A stretch of DNA of 64,000 nt from Acidobacteriota bacterium (GTDB taxonomy: Bacteria > Acidobacteriota > Vicinamibacteria > Vicinamibacterales > UBA2999), in contig JAGNJW010000004.1 of assembly GCA_018000455.1 (NCBI GenBank), positions 124,001 to 188,000 on the forward strand. The letters run 5' to 3'. The notes beneath the pieces were generated by a model, which did not search any database, was not told where the DNA came from, and saw only the letters and a list, made by a program, of their open reading frames with translations. Below, piece after piece: positions 38,470 through 49,783 of the stretch. A program made the translations under genes and the position numbers. How positions within the stretch are numbered: position 1 is the stretch's first letter; each line of letters starts with the position of its first letter.

Positions 38470-40488
38470 TCAGTCCCCGAAGAACCGCCGCACTTGCTCC
38501 ATGTCGTAGGTGACCGGCGCCGGCGGCAGCGAGGCCAGGAACCGCCGGCCGTAGCCCATCGAGCGGATCCTCGGGTCCAGCACCGCCAGCACGCCGCGGT
38601 CGTTCCTGTGGCGTATGAGACGCCCCAGGCCCTGATTCAGGGCCAGAATCGCCAGTGGCACCTGATAGGCGTCGAACGCGCTCAGGCCCTGGCCGGTGAG
38701 GGCATCGATGCGCGCCGCCACGATCGGGTCACCGGGTGAGGCAAACGGCAGCTTGTCGATGATGACAGCGCTCAGCTGGTCACCCTGCACGTCGACACCC
38801 TGCCAGAACGACGAGGTAGCCAAGAGCACGGCGTGCGGCGTGCGGCGGAACTCGGCCAGCAGCGTCCAGCGCGGCGCCGTGCCCTGCACGAGCATCGGGT
38901 ACTCCAGCTCCGGCTCGAGCCGCTCAGCGACGGCCCGCATCGTGGCGTAGCTCGTGAAGAGCACGAATGCCCGTCCGTGCGAACAGCGCAGGAGCTGGCC
39001 GGCCTCCCACGCGACCGCCTCCGCGTAGCGCTCCTCGCGGGGCAGTGGCATGCGGCGCGGCAGGTAGAGCAGTGTCTGCCGCCCGTAGTCGAACTCCGAC
39101 GGCACCGAGAGCTCGTCGGCGTCGTGCAGGCCGAGGCGTTCCTTGACGTAGTCGAAGCGGCCTTCGACCCTGAGCGTCGCCGAGGTGATGATGGTCGCTC
39201 GCCGCTGGCCCGTCACGAGATCGCGGACGATGCGCGAGACGTCGATGGGCGCGGCCCTGAGCTGCACCGCCCGCCCCTTCACCTCCAGGAAGTAGACGTA
39301 GGCTGGATCCGCGCAGGCGAGCAGGAAGCGCAGAGCGCTGGCCATGTCGCCCGCCCGCCGTGCCACCGCCGTGAGGTCGTCGGTTGCCGCCGCGCCGTCG
39401 CCCTCGGCCTCACGCGCCCGACCGGCGGCCGCCAGAGCGCAGGTGGCCTCCAGACCGTCGAGCGCGCCGGCCAGGTCGAGGCCGGTCTGCAGGTGGTCGG
39501 CGAACCAGGCCGGCGCCACGCGCAGGCGCTCGTCGCCGCGGCTCATGCGCGCCAGCGCCAGGCCGCTGAAGAACGCGCGCGCGTGGTCGATGACGCGCAT
39601 CACGCCGCGCGCGGTCTCGTGCGCCGCGGCGGCTCCCGGCGCGCCGGCCGCCCGCAGTGCCGCTTCGGCATCGCGCCCCAGATCGTCGATGCGCAGGTTG
39701 CTCACGCCGCGGCCGAAGTACTGAGTGGCGACGTCTTCGAGCTGATGCGCTTCATCGACGACCAGCTGCGGACACGACGGGATCACCTCACCGTAGGCGC
39801 TTTCGCGCACGGCGGCGTCGGCGCACAGCAGGTGGTGGTTGACGATGACGACGTCGCTCTCGGCGGCCTTCTGGCGCATGCGCGTGACGAAACACTCGGC
39901 ATGGCGCGCACAGTCGGAGCCGAGGCAGGTGTCGGCGGTGGCCGAGACTTCGTGCCATAGGCCGAGTTCCTCGGGTAGCTCTGCCAGTTCGGCGCGGTCG
40001 CCGGTGCCGGTCGTCGGCGCCCAGTGTTCGATGACCGGCAGAAACACCGCGTCTTCCGGCGCGATGCGGCGTCCACCGACACCCTGGCGGGAGCGGTACT
40101 CCTCGAATCGGTGCAGGCACAGATAGTTTGCGCGGCCCTTCATGACGGTCGCCGTGAAGGGGATGCCCAACGCGTCACGAATCGCCGGCACGTCCTTCTC
40201 GAAGATCTGTTCCTGGAGGTTCTTGGTGCCGGTCGAGACGAGCACCCGCCGTCCGCTGAGCACTGCGGGCACCAGGTAGGCCATGGTCTTGCCGGTGCCG
40301 GTGCCGGCCTCGGCCATCAGCACCCCGCCGCTGTCGATGGTCCGCGCCACGGCCTCCGCCATGCGCCGCTGGCCATCGCGGGGTTCGAACTGCGGCAGCG
40401 CGCGCCCGAGCGGCCCGTCGTCGGCGAAGGCGCGGGCTACCGCGTCGACGAGACCGACGGCTTCCGGTAGAGCGGGAACGTCTGGCAC
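38470..40488 (-). CDS. dinG: DinG/XPD-family ATP-dependent DNA helicase
   Basis: A 672-residue superfamily 2 helicase. Walker A is [16 protein letters not shown]. Four cysteines (CLHRF, then C in [16 protein letters not shown]) suggest the iron-sulfur-cluster region. The DEAH box is [31 protein letters not shown], and [14 protein letters not shown] form the C-terminal motor motifs. DinG-type helicases unwind 5'-overhang, R-loop or G4 substrates. The GTG at 40488 starts inside the last 52 nt of glyA in another frame, so the genes are coupled. Longer upstream frames are glyA shadow. Confidence 0.88.
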   Translation of the reverse strand: MPDVPALPEAVGLVDAVARAFADDGPLGRALPQFEPRDGQRRMAEAVARTIDSGGVLMAEAGTGTGKTMAYLVPAVLSGRRVLVSTGTKNLQEQIFEKDVPAIRDALGIPFTATVMKGRANYLCLHRFEEYRSRQGVGGRRIAPEDAVFLPVIEHWAPTTGTGDRAELAELPEELGLWHEVSATADTCLGSDCARHAECFVTRMRQKAAESDVVIVNHHLLCADAAVRESAYGEVIPSCPQLVVDEAHQLEDVATQYFGRGVSNLRIDDLGRDAEAALRAAGAPGAAAAHETARGVMRVIDHARAFFSGLALARMSRGDERLRVAPAWFADHLQTGLDLAGALDGLEATCALAAAGRAREAEGDGAAATDDLTAVARRAGDMASALRFLLACADPAYVYFLEVKGRAVQLRAAPIDVSRIVRDLVTGQRRATIITSATLRVEGRFDYVKERLGLHDADELSVPSEFDYGRQTLLYLPRRMPLPREERYAEAVAWEAGQLLRCSHGRAFVLFTSYATMRAVAERLEPELEYPMLVQGTAPRWTLLAEFRRTPHAVLLATSSFWQGVDVQGDQLSAVIIDKLPFASPGDPIVAARIDALTGQGLSAFDAYQVPLAILALNQGLGRLIRHRNDRGVLAVLDPRIRSMGYGRRFLASLPPAPVTYDMEQVRRFFGD

Positions 40489-41726
40489 AGCCCTTCGACC
40501 TGGGTCTTCACGGCCGCGGCCGCCGCGTGGTCGTCGGGTGCCGCGAGCACCCGCGCGATGAGGTCGGCCACGAGGCGCATTTCTACGGCGCCCATGCCGC
40601 GCGTGGTCACCGCCGGCGTGCCGAGGCGGATGCCGCTGGCCACCATCGGCGGGTTCGTGTCGAACGGAATGGCGTTCTTGTTCACCGTGATGGCGGCGCG
40701 TCCCAGGGCGGCCTCGGCGACCTTGCCCGTGAGCCCCTTCGAGAACACATCGAGCAGCACCAGGTGGTTGTCGGTGCCGCCGCTCACGACACGGAAGCCC
40801 GCGCCCGCGAGCTCCGACGCCAGCGTGCGGGCGTTCTCGATGACCTTGGCCTGATAGGCGGCAAACGCCGGTTCGGCCGCCTGCCGAAAACACACCGCCT
40901 TGGCGGCGATGATGTGCATCAGCGGTCCGCCCTGCACGCCAGGGAAGACGGCGCGGTCGATGTCCTTGGCGTGGCTCTGGCGGCACAGGATGAGCCCGGC
41001 GCGCGGCCCGCGCAGCGTCTTGTGTGTGGTCGTGGTCACGAAGTCGGCGTGCGGCACCGGGCTCGGGTGCAGGCCGGCGGCGACCAGTCCGGCGATGTGT
41101 GCCATGTCGACCATGAGGAGTGCGCCGCAGCTCTTGGCGATCGCGCCCATGCGTTCGAAGTCGATGACCCGCGGGTAGGCGCTGGCGCCGGCAATGACCA
41201 GCTTCGGCGTGTGCGCGGCGGCCAGCCGCGCGACCTCGTCGTAGTCGATGCGCTCGTCGGCCTGGCTGACGCCATAGGGCACGATATTGAAGTACTTGCC
41301 CGAGAAGTTGAGCGGATGGCCGTGTGTCAGGTGGCCGCCGTGCGCGAGGTTCATGCCGAGAATCGTGTCGCCCGGCTTGAGCGTGGCGAGCAGCACCGCC
41401 ATGTTGGCCTGTGCCCCCGAGTGCGGCTGCACGTTGGCGTGCTCGGCACTGAACAGTGCCTTGGCGCGTTCGATGGCCAGCGTCTCGACGACGTCCACGT
41501 GCTCGCAGCCGCCGTAGTAGCGCCTGCCGGGATAACCCTCCGCGTACTTGTTGGTCAGCACCGAGCCGGCGGCCTCAAGCACGGCGAGGCTCACGAAGTT
41601 CTCCGAGGCAATGAGCTCGAGGCCGCTCTCTTGCCGCACCTCTTCGTCGGCGATGGCGGCGGCCACTTCGGGATCGGCGCTGGCCAGCGAGCGGTGGAAG
41701 AGCAGTCGTTCGACGGTATCGCTCAT
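40437..41726 (-). CDS. glyA: serine hydroxymethyltransferase
   Basis: A 429-residue PLP enzyme interconverting serine and glycine with tetrahydrofolate. The PLP Lys is in [56 protein letters not shown] and the [12 protein letters not shown] segment are family signatures. Length is typical. The ATG giving [10 protein letters not shown] is preferred over an in-frame start five codons upstream. It lies 28 nt after rpiB and overlaps the helicase gene. Confidence 0.97.
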   Translation of the reverse strand: MSDTVERLLFHRSLASADPEVAAAIADEEVRQESGLELIASENFVSLAVLEAAGSVLTNKYAEGYPGRRYYGGCEHVDVVETLAIERAKALFSAEHANVQPHSGAQANMAVLLATLKPGDTILGMNLAHGGHLTHGHPLNFSGKYFNIVPYGVSQADERIDYDEVARLAAAHTPKLVIAGASAYPRVIDFERMGAIAKSCGALLMVDMAHIAGLVAAGLHPSPVPHADFVTTTTHKTLRGPRAGLILCRQSHAKDIDRAVFPGVQGGPLMHIIAAKAVCFRQAAEPAFAAYQAKVIENARTLASELAGAGFRVVSGGTDNHLVLLDVFSKGLTGKVAEAALGRAAITVNKNAIPFDTNPPMVASGIRLGTPAVTTRGMGAVEMRLVADLIARVLAAPDDHAAAAAVKTQVEGLCQTFPLYRKPSVSSTR

Positions 41727-41754
41727 GGTTTGGGCACGCAAAGAAGGCGCGGCC

Positions 41755-42216
41755 CTAGGAGGCCGCCCCCGGATGACCGCGTTGCTCGAGGAGATCGATC
41801 TTGCGCACGCGCTGCTCGTGCCGGCCGCCCGAAAACGGCGTGTCGAGGAACGCGGCGACGATGCGCTCGGCGTCGGCGACGCTGGTACGGCGACCGCTCA
41901 GCGCCAGGACGTTGAGATCGTTGTGCTCACGCGCGACCACCGCGCTCTCGACGTCCAGGATCGGCGCGGCGCGGATGCCCCGAACCTTGTTGGCGGCGAT
42001 CGCCATGCCGATGCCGCTGCCGCACACGAGGATGCCGCGGTCAGCCTTGCCGCCGGCGACCGCCTCGGCGACCTGCGCAGCGTAGTCCGGGTAGTCGACC
42101 GACGAGGTGGAGGTGGTGCCCACGTCGTGCCAGGCGACGCCGCGCGCCTCGAGCGCGCGCTTGAGCGATTCCTTCAACTCGAAGCCAGCGTGATCGGCGC
42201 CGAGCGCGACAAACAT
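41755..42216 (-). CDS. rpiB: ribose-5-phosphate isomerase B
   Basis: A 153-residue isomerase of the pentose phosphate pathway. [13 protein letters not shown] opens the protein. The catalytic Cys65 is in [17 protein letters not shown], and [14 protein letters not shown] binds phosphate. The ATG at 42216 is chosen over a GTG five codons earlier because a TACAAT box (42223-42228) ends exactly 6 nt upstream. It is divergent from rlmI with a 22-bp gap and precedes glyA. Confidence 0.95.
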   Translation of the reverse strand: MFVALGADHAGFELKESLKRALEARGVAWHDVGTTSTSSVDYPDYAAQVAEAVAGGKADRGILVCGSGIGMAIAANKVRGIRAAPILDVESAVVAREHNDLNVLALSGRRTSVADAERIVAAFLDTPFSGGRHEQRVRKIDLLEQRGHPGAAS

Positions 42217-42222
42217 GCGGCG

Positions 42223-42232
42223 ATTGTACACT
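42223..42232. promoter_or_regulatory. overlapping divergent -10 elements of rpiB and rlmI
   Basis: On the minus strand TACAAT (42228-42223) lies 6 nt before the rpiB ATG. On the plus strand TACACT (42227-42232) lies 6 nt before the rlmI ATG. The hexamers share two bases, and the whole intergenic gap is 22 bp. Both messages would be leaderless. No convincing -35 boxes are seen because these would lie inside the opposite gene. Confidence 0.6.
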
Positions 42233-42238
42233 ACAGGG

Positions 42239-43399
42239 ATGGCCGCTGTTTCGATCTCGCCGCGTGGGGAAGCCCGTCTGCGCCACGGCCATCCCTGGAT
42301 CTATCGCTCCGACGTCGATGCCGGCGGCGCCGCGGGCGGCGACGTGGTGGTCGTGCGCGGCAGGGGCGACCGCGTGCTCGGGCAGGCCTTGTTCAGCGAC
42401 CGGTCGCAGATTGCGCTGCGCATGCTGAGGCGCGACGAACGCCCCGTAGACGACGGTTTCTGGCGCGCCCGTCTCGAGGCGGCGCTCTTGTTCCGTGACT
42501 CGCTCCACATCGACGCCACGGCCTTCCGGCTCGTGCACGGCGAAGCCGACCTGCTGCCGTCGATCATCGTCGACCGTTACGGGGACGTGCTGGTCGTACA
42601 GACCCTGTCGCAGGGCTCCGAACGTCTGCTGCCGGTGCTGACGCGCCTGCTCGTCGATCTCACCGGCGCGGCCGGCGTGGTCGAGCGCAACGATCCTCGC
42701 GTTCGGCAGCTCGAAGGCCTCGAGCAACGGGTGTCGGTCGTCTACGGCGAAGTGCCGGCTCGCGTCCTCGTCCGTCAGGGCTCGATCGAGTACGACGTCG
42801 ACGTGCGGGCCGGACAGAAGACGGGCCTGTTCCTCGACCAGCGCGAGAACCATGTGGCCGCGGCGGGCTACGCTCGTGGCCGGCTGCTCGATGCCTTCAG
42901 TTACCACGGCGGCTTCGCGCTCGCGCTCGCCTCGGCGTGTTCGAGCGTCGAAGCGCTCGACGTCTCAGCCGACGCCGTGGCGACGATCCTGTCGAATGCG
43001 GTGCAGAACCGGCTGCCGCACGTGCAGGCGCGCGAGGCCAACGTCTTCGACGAACTGCGTCGCCTCGAGAAGGCCGGCGCCCGCTACGACACCGTGGTGC
43101 TCGATCCCCCGGCGTTCGCCAAGAACAAGGCGTCGGTCGAGAAGGCCCTCTCTGGCTACAAGGACATCAACCTCCGCGCCCTGCGGCTGCTGGAGCCCGG
43201 CGGCACCCTGGTGACGTGTTCGTGTTCCTATCATGTCGATGACGACACGTTCGCGGCGGTCGTCCACGCGGCGGCGGCCGACGCCGCCTGCACCGTGTCG
43301 GTGGTGGAACAACGAACGCAGGGCCGCGACCACCCCGTGCTGCTGGGCGTCCCGGAGACCAAGTATCTGAAGTGCCTCATCCTGAGAAAACTGGCCTGA
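42239..43399 (+). CDS. rlmI: class I SAM-dependent 23S rRNA methyltransferase, RlmI-type
   Basis: A 386-residue methyltransferase. The N-terminal PUA domain (GEARLRHGHPWIYRSDV) is followed by a LVHGEADLLPSIIVDRYGD linker and a GQKTGLFLDQREN segment. The Rossmann domain has LLDAFSYHGGFAL (SAM motif I), VEALDVSADAVA, and the catalytic VVLDPPAFAKNK with CSCSYHV, as in RlmI/RlmK m5C or m2G RNA methyltransferases. The exact target base is inferred from E. coli RlmI (C1962). Start supported by TACACT 6 nt upstream. Confidence 0.88.
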   Translation: MAAVSISPRGEARLRHGHPWIYRSDVDAGGAAGGDVVVVRGRGDRVLGQALFSDRSQIALRMLRRDERPVDDGFWRARLEAALLFRDSLHIDATAFRLVHGEADLLPSIIVDRYGDVLVVQTLSQGSERLLPVLTRLLVDLTGAAGVVERNDPRVRQLEGLEQRVSVVYGEVPARVLVRQGSIEYDVDVRAGQKTGLFLDQRENHVAAAGYARGRLLDAFSYHGGFALALASACSSVEALDVSADAVATILSNAVQNRLPHVQAREANVFDELRRLEKAGARYDTVVLDPPAFAKNKASVEKALSGYKDINLRALRLLEPGGTLVTCSCSYHVDDDTFAAVVHAAAADAACTVSVVEQRTQGRDHPVLLGVPETKYLKCLILRKLA

Positions 43400-43738
43400 A
43401 ACACGACTTACGGGCGCCTGATCGACACGATCCGACCGATTGTTCCAGGCGGTGACGATCCGGGTCCGGGCCTGTTCATGGCATCGCGGACCTGCCGGCG
43501 GTGAGGTGACATATTCCGAGCAGCGTCCGAAGATCGGCGGCGACGGCAAGTCGACGACCTCCGCTGCCTTCTCGGTGGCGGGCGCTGATGTCTCTCACTA
43601 CTTCACGGTATCAATTGCCAAATAGACACCGCGGCAACGTCGTTCACAACGGCTTCGACCCCGGGCGGATACGTGCGGTGCCTTGAAACGGCGATCCGGA
43701 GCTTGCGTCTCCTGACGCGGGCGGATAACCTCGCGGGC
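43400..43738 (+). other. 339-bp intergenic region without a convincing gene
   Basis: Lies between rlmI and the M28 peptidase. One open frame (43440-43625, 61 codons) has no ribosome binding site and mixed composition, so it is not called. The right end holds the M28 promoter. No tRNA, repeat or riboswitch was recognised. Confidence 0.5.
43703..43731 (+). promoter_or_regulatory. promoter of the M28 peptidase gene
   Basis: TTGCGT (43703-43708), a 17-nt spacer and TAACCT (43726-43731) lie 7 nt before the ATG at 43739, so the message would be leaderless. The -35 hexamer is the same as that proposed for the CocE gene. Confidence 0.5.
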
Positions 43739-45919
43739 ATGCGCCGTACGATTGTGCTCGCTGCCGTCTTTCTCGCCTTCCTCCAGCTCGATGCGCCGCG
43801 CCTGTCAGGCCAGGCGCCGGCCCTCCGCGGCTTCCCGTCCGAGGGGCTCTCGGCCCAACGCGCGCTCGAAGAGAAGTTCCGCGCCGTGCCCGACCCGGCC
43901 CGCCTGCGCGAGTACATGCAGGCCATGTCCGCCGAGCCCCACGTGGCCGGGCGTCCGGGCTCACGCAAGGTCGCCGACTACGCCCTCGAGAGGTTCAAGT
44001 CGTTTGGCCTGAACGCCGTCATCGAGGAACACGAGGCCTACATGCCGTGGCCCATCGAGCGCCGCCTCGAGATGGTCGCGCCGACCGGCCGGGCGATGCT
44101 CATCCAGGAACCGCCCGTCGCGAGCGATCCGGACTCGACCGACATCGACCAGACGCCGACCTTCAACGCCTACTCAGCCGATGGCGACGTCACTGGCGAG
44201 GTCGTCTACGTCAACTACGGCGTGCCGGGCGACTACGAGCAACTCGAGAAGCTCGGCGTGAGCGTGAAGGGCAAGATCGTGCTGGCCCGCTACGGCGGCA
44301 GCTGGCGCGGCATCAAGCCGAAGGTGGCATACGAGCACGGCGCCATCGGCTGCCTGATCTTCTCCGACCCGAAGGACGATGGCTTCTTTCAGGGCGAGGT
44401 CTATCCCGATGGTCCGTATCGACCCGAATTCGGTGTGCAGCGCGGCAGCGTCATGGACATGCCGATCCACACCGGCGATCCGCTGACGCCCGGCTGGGGA
44501 GCCACGGCCGGCGGGAAGAAGCTGCCGGTCAGCGAGGCCAAGACGATTCTCAAGATTCCCGTGATGCCGATCGCCTGGGGCGACGCACTGCCGATCTTCC
44601 AGGCGATGCGCGGGCCCGTGGCGCCAGAGGCGTGGCGCGGCGGTATGCCGGTGACCTACCGCCTCGGTGGCGGACCGGCAAAGATGCGCCTGAGGCTCCA
44701 GCACGAGTGGAAATCGCGGCCGCTCTACAACGTGATCGTGCGCATCCCCGGCGCGACCCTGCCCGACGAGTGGGTGATGTTCGGCAACCACCACGACGCG
44801 TGGGTGAACGGCGCCGACGATCCCATCAGCGGCGCCGTGTCGCTCATGGAGGTCGGCCGCGGCCTTGGCGAGTTGCTGAGGGGCGGGTGGCGGCCCAAGC
44901 GCACCATCGTGCTCGCGCTCTGGGATGGCGAGGAATGGGGGCTCCTCGGCTCGACCGAGTGGGCCGAGGCCCATCGCGACGAGCTGAACGGAAAGGGCGT
45001 CGTCTACATCAACACCGACGGCACGGGTAAAGGCTGGCTGAATGCCGGCGGTTCACATTCCCTGCAGCAGTTCGTCAGCGAGGTGGCGCGCGACATCAAT
45101 GACCCGCGCTCCGGCAAGCCGGTACTCGAGGTGGCGCGTCGGAAGGCCATCGATGGCCTGCCCGAGGCCGAGCGCGCCGAGGCCGAGAAGGATCCGAACA
45201 TCCGCATTGCCCCGCTCGGATCGGGTTCGGACTTCACCCCGTTTCTGCAGCACCTCACCGTCGCCTCGCTGAACCTCGGCTTCGGCGGCGAGAGCCCCGG
45301 CGGCGTGTATCACTCGGTTTACGACTCCTTCGAGTGGTACACGCGCTTCTCCGACGGCGACTTCACCTACGGCCGCACGCTCGCGCAGTTGACGGGCACC
45401 GCCGTGTTGCGCTTGACGGAGGCCTCGGTGCTGCCGTTTCGCTTCACCGACATGAGCGACACGCTCGCGCGCTACGTGGCCGACGTACAGAAGCTGCACG
45501 CGGGCAAGAAGGACGCGCCGGCCATCGACTTCGCGCCGTTGACCGCCGCCGTGGCCGCGCTCTCGAAAGCCTCGCTGGCCTTCGAGAAGGCGCACGCGGT
45601 CGTGCCTGCAGGGAGCGTGAAGGCGCTGCAGGCGCAGGAAGAGGCGCTCAAGATCGTCAATCAGCTGGTGTTCTCGTCCGAGCGCCGGCTCGGCAACGAG
45701 GCCGGCCTGCCGCGCCGCGACTGGTTCCGCCATCAGATTTACGCCCCAGGCTTCTACACCGGCTACGGCGTGAAAACGCTGCCGCAGATCCGTGAGGGGC
45801 TCGAGGAAGGGCAGTGGGACGAAGCGCGGCAGGGCGTGACGAAGGTGGCGGCCGCGATCAGTGCGCTGGCAGCGCAGGTGGATCGGGCCTCGGCCGGCCT
45901 CTCGCGCGTCGGCCGGTAG
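43739..45919 (+). CDS. exported M28 peptidase, glutamate carboxypeptidase II (PSMA)-like
   Basis: A 726-residue secreted zinc peptidase. A signal peptide (about residues 1-25) is followed by a protease-associated insert (VVYVNYGVPGDYEQLEKLG, KIVLARYGG). The M28 core has zinc ligands in GNHHDAWVNGADDPISG (His and Asp), the catalytic Glu pair in LWDGEEWGLLGSTEW, Asp in INTDGTG and His in GGVYHSVYDSF. A C-terminal helical transferrin-receptor-like dimerisation domain follows. Domain order and length match PSMA/GCPII, which trims glutamate from peptides. The actual substrate here is unknown. Confidence 0.9.
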   Translation: MRRTIVLAAVFLAFLQLDAPRLSGQAPALRGFPSEGLSAQRALEEKFRAVPDPARLREYMQAMSAEPHVAGRPGSRKVADYALERFKSFGLNAVIEEHEAYMPWPIERRLEMVAPTGRAMLIQEPPVASDPDSTDIDQTPTFNAYSADGDVTGEVVYVNYGVPGDYEQLEKLGVSVKGKIVLARYGGSWRGIKPKVAYEHGAIGCLIFSDPKDDGFFQGEVYPDGPYRPEFGVQRGSVMDMPIHTGDPLTPGWGATAGGKKLPVSEAKTILKIPVMPIAWGDALPIFQAMRGPVAPEAWRGGMPVTYRLGGGPAKMRLRLQHEWKSRPLYNVIVRIPGATLPDEWVMFGNHHDAWVNGADDPISGAVSLMEVGRGLGELLRGGWRPKRTIVLALWDGEEWGLLGSTEWAEAHRDELNGKGVVYINTDGTGKGWLNAGGSHSLQQFVSEVARDINDPRSGKPVLEVARRKAIDGLPEAERAEAEKDPNIRIAPLGSGSDFTPFLQHLTVASLNLGFGGESPGGVYHSVYDSFEWYTRFSDGDFTYGRTLAQLTGTAVLRLTEASVLPFRFTDMSDTLARYVADVQKLHAGKKDAPAIDFAPLTAAVAALSKASLAFEKAHAVVPAGSVKALQAQEEALKIVNQLVFSSERRLGNEAGLPRRDWFRHQIYAPGFYTGYGVKTLPQIREGLEEGQWDEARQGVTKVAAAISALAAQVDRASAGLSRVGR

Positions 45920-45944
45920 TGCCGGTGCCCGCCAGGGGCTCCGC

Positions 45945-46754
45945 TCATGTTGCCGCGCGGAAGTGCCGCGTCATCCAGCGGGCGGCGAAGTCGACGAGTT
46001 CGCGGGCATCGAGCAGTTCGCTCGGCGCGTCGCCCACGGTGCCCCGGGCCTCGGGGTGAACGGCGAGGTATCCGGCGATGATGAGCGAGAAGTAGTCCTC
46101 GCCAGGCCAGTCGACGATGCCGAGGGTGTCGTCGAGACATTCGACGACGCGGATTTCCGGCCCGTCCGCCCCGAGAACCTTGCGGTGCCGGCGTACTCGC
46201 TGCTTGTCGCGGACGTGCGCCAGATACTCGGCGTAGTGGAGCAGCGTGACGGTGTCGGTATCGGCGCCGAGCCGCAGCACCGAGCCGCCGGCCTCGACCA
46301 GGCGGCCAAGCGGCGAGCCCGGGCCGTAGTAGTCGTTCCACGGCACATCGCGCACGAACTCGGCGGCGCGCCGGCCGCGCGCGCCGAACCGCCCCTCCGG
46401 ATGGTCTGACACGAGCGTGCCGGGTGTCGTGCGAAACACCTCGGCCATTACGCCCATGTCTTCTTCGGCGGGTGTCAGCAGCGGATCGAACGGTTCGGCC
46501 TCCGCCAGAAGGTCGGCCCGATCTTCTTCGGGAAGATCGTTCGCCCAGTGCCAGTCGTCGTCGGCGCCGAGCACCATCAACCATGTCCCCTCGGGGCCGA
46601 GCGCGCCATCGAGCGCGGCGATGACGCCGTGGGCGCCGCCGTCGATCGGCCCGATCTTCCTGAGCGACGCGTGCACCATCACGATGTCGCCGGCGCTCAC
46701 GCCGAGACGGCCGAGGTCGTCCGAGAGCGCGGTGGCCGTCCACGACAACGCCAT
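45945..46754 (-). CDS. AAC(3)-family aminoglycoside N-acetyltransferase-like protein
   Basis: A 269-residue member of the Antibiotic_NAT family. GDIVMVHASLRKIG at the N-terminus, a GTWLMVLGADDDWHW segment, the TLVSDHPEGRFGARG stretch with the catalytic-region His, and LRLGADTDTVTLLHYAEYLA are characteristic. AAC(3) enzymes acetylate the 3-amino group of aminoglycosides, but many chromosomal members have other or unknown roles, so resistance is not implied. A GAGAAT box lies 6 nt before the ATG. It is convergent with the M28 gene and shows no mobile-element context. Confidence 0.85.
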   Translation of the reverse strand: MALSWTATALSDDLGRLGVSAGDIVMVHASLRKIGPIDGGAHGVIAALDGALGPEGTWLMVLGADDDWHWANDLPEEDRADLLAEAEPFDPLLTPAEEDMGVMAEVFRTTPGTLVSDHPEGRFGARGRRAAEFVRDVPWNDYYGPGSPLGRLVEAGGSVLRLGADTDTVTLLHYAEYLAHVRDKQRVRRHRKVLGADGPEIRVVECLDDTLGIVDWPGEDYFSLIIAGYLAVHPEARGTVGDAPSELLDARELVDFAARWMTRHFRAAT

Positions 46755-46802
46755 GTCCGGATTCTCGCACCGTGCGCAGCCATTCGTGCGCGTCCGCTCT
46801 GA

Positions 46803-46808
46803 TATAGT
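46803..46808 (+). promoter_or_regulatory. -10 box upstream of the TPP riboswitch
   Basis: TATAGT lies about 7 nt before the expected transcript start near 46815, just upstream of the aptamer. No good -35 is visible. Confidence 0.4.
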
Positions 46809-46821
46809 CCGGAGCGTAGGT

Positions 46822-48541
<1,720 letters not shown>

Positions 48542-48622
48542 CCGACCGATATACTTCGAGAGTGCCGCGCGTCCGCGAGGGCACGGATTGGCCGGCACGC
48601 CACCGGCCTAGGAGGACGAGTA

Positions 48623-49204
48623 GTGAACCTCTCTGGATGTACCGTTGGATTCCTGCTGGTGGCCGCCGTGGCCTCGGCGCAAGACATCCCCCCGCCCGCC
48701 ACGCAGATCGCCGGGGCGGTGCTGGCCGCACCTGACGACCGCCGCGCCGGCGCCAAGGTGCTGGGGTTCGATGCGGCGGGCAAGATGGTCACGCTGCGTG
48801 AGGGTACCAACGATCAGGTGTGCCTGGCCGACGACCCCAAGGTGGAGGGCTTCAACGTCGCCTGCTACCACAAGGACCTCGACCCCTTCATGGCGCGCGG
48901 CCGCGAGCTCACGGCCCAGGGTATGACCGAGGACAAGCAGCGCGACGCGACGCGGTGGAAGGAAGTGGACGACAAGAAGCTGGTCATCCCGAACGGCAAG
49001 GCACTGGCGGTCACGACCGGCAAGTCGTTCGACCCGGCGACCGGACAGGTCGCCGACGCCTACACGCGCTGGGTGATCTATGTGCCCTACGCCACTGGCG
49101 ACACGACCGGGTTGGCCCTCAAGCCCGCGCCCGGCCTGCCGTGGCTCATGGACCCCGGCACGGCAGGGGCGCACATCATGATCAGTCCGGCTCGCCCGAA
49201 GTAG
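48623..49204 (+). CDS. secreted protein of unknown function
   Basis: A 193-residue protein starting at GTG with a strong TAGGAGG ribosome site. A signal peptide ends near residue 19 (FLLVAAVASA). The mature part has LGFDAAGKMVTLREGTND, a CLAD...CYHKDLDPFMARGREL section with two cysteines, and a late LPWLMDPGTAGAHIMISP. No family recognised. A TATACT box lies at about 48549-48554, giving a leader of roughly 60 nt, so unlike several neighbours this gene is SD-led. Confidence 0.72.
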   Translation: MNLSGCTVGFLLVAAVASAQDIPPPATQIAGAVLAAPDDRRAGAKVLGFDAAGKMVTLREGTNDQVCLADDPKVEGFNVACYHKDLDPFMARGRELTAQGMTEDKQRDATRWKEVDDKKLVIPNGKALAVTTGKSFDPATGQVADAYTRWVIYVPYATGDTTGLALKPAPGLPWLMDPGTAGAHIMISPARPK

Positions 49205-49225
49205 GACGAGCCGGGCTTCTCACTT

Positions 49226-49759
49226 CTATTCGGGCGCGCCGGTACTCGGCGGCGGCACGATCTGGATGATCGTCGGAAAGCGCTCAGGCGTGCCGCCGTT
49301 CTCGGGGTTGGGATAGCCGGCCGAGCCGCTGAACGTGTAGTCCTTGACGGTGACGCCGGGCGGGAAGGCCATCGTCTCTTCCCTGAAGCGTCCCATCTCG
49401 AACATGTAGGTGGGCGGCACCTCGAACACGAGGTTACCCTTCTCCCCCAGCACATTGCGGTAGTAAGCCACCAGGTCGGCGAATGGCACCGTCGAGCCGA
49501 AGAGGTGGTACTTCTGGCCGCGGCCGGCGTCGTACGAGCGCAGGTAGACCGCCGATGGGTAGACCGGAAACGCCAGCTCGGTATCCGATGGTCGCTTGTT
49601 GTTTTGCGCCGTGGCTCTGGCGGCCGTCGGCACCGTGACGCCGGCCCGCGGCGCGCTTCGCCCGGCGCCAGTCGTGGGTGCCTGGGCGGCGAGCGATGTC
49701 ACTGCCGCGCCAATGGCGGCGACGACGAGGAAGGGCAGACGGCGTAGGTGACGAGCCAT
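49226..49759 (-). CDS. secreted protein of unknown function
   Basis: A 177-residue protein with a signal peptide (LPFLVVAAIGAAVTSLAAQ) and a mature domain with LAFPVYPSAVYLRSYDAG, VPFADLVAYYRNVLGEKGNLVFE and FREETMAFPPGVTVKDYTF. No named family is recognised. The ATG at 49759 is preferred over one two codons earlier because a perfect TATAAT (49771-49766 on the minus strand) ends exactly 6 nt upstream. It is divergent from the M20 peptidase with a 24-bp gap. Confidence 0.7.
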   Translation of the reverse strand: MARHLRRLPFLVVAAIGAAVTSLAAQAPTTGAGRSAPRAGVTVPTAARATAQNNKRPSDTELAFPVYPSAVYLRSYDAGRGQKYHLFGSTVPFADLVAYYRNVLGEKGNLVFEVPPTYMFEMGRFREETMAFPPGVTVKDYTFSGSAGYPNPENGGTPERFPTIIQIVPPPSTGAPE

Positions 49760-49764
49760 GCCCA

Positions 49765-49771
49765 TATTATA
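49765..49771. promoter_or_regulatory. shared symmetric -10 element between divergent genes
   Basis: ATTATA read on the minus strand is TATAAT for the secreted-protein gene, while TATTAT at 49765-49770 on the plus strand serves the M20 peptidase gene. The two hexamers overlap by five bases in a 24-bp gap. Confidence 0.6.
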
Positions 49772-49783
49772 GAGCCCGATCCC

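Noticed and set aside
43440..43625. 61-codon ORF in the gap before the M28 gene
   Set aside because: No ribosome site, no hydrophobic or domain pattern, and no supported promoter.
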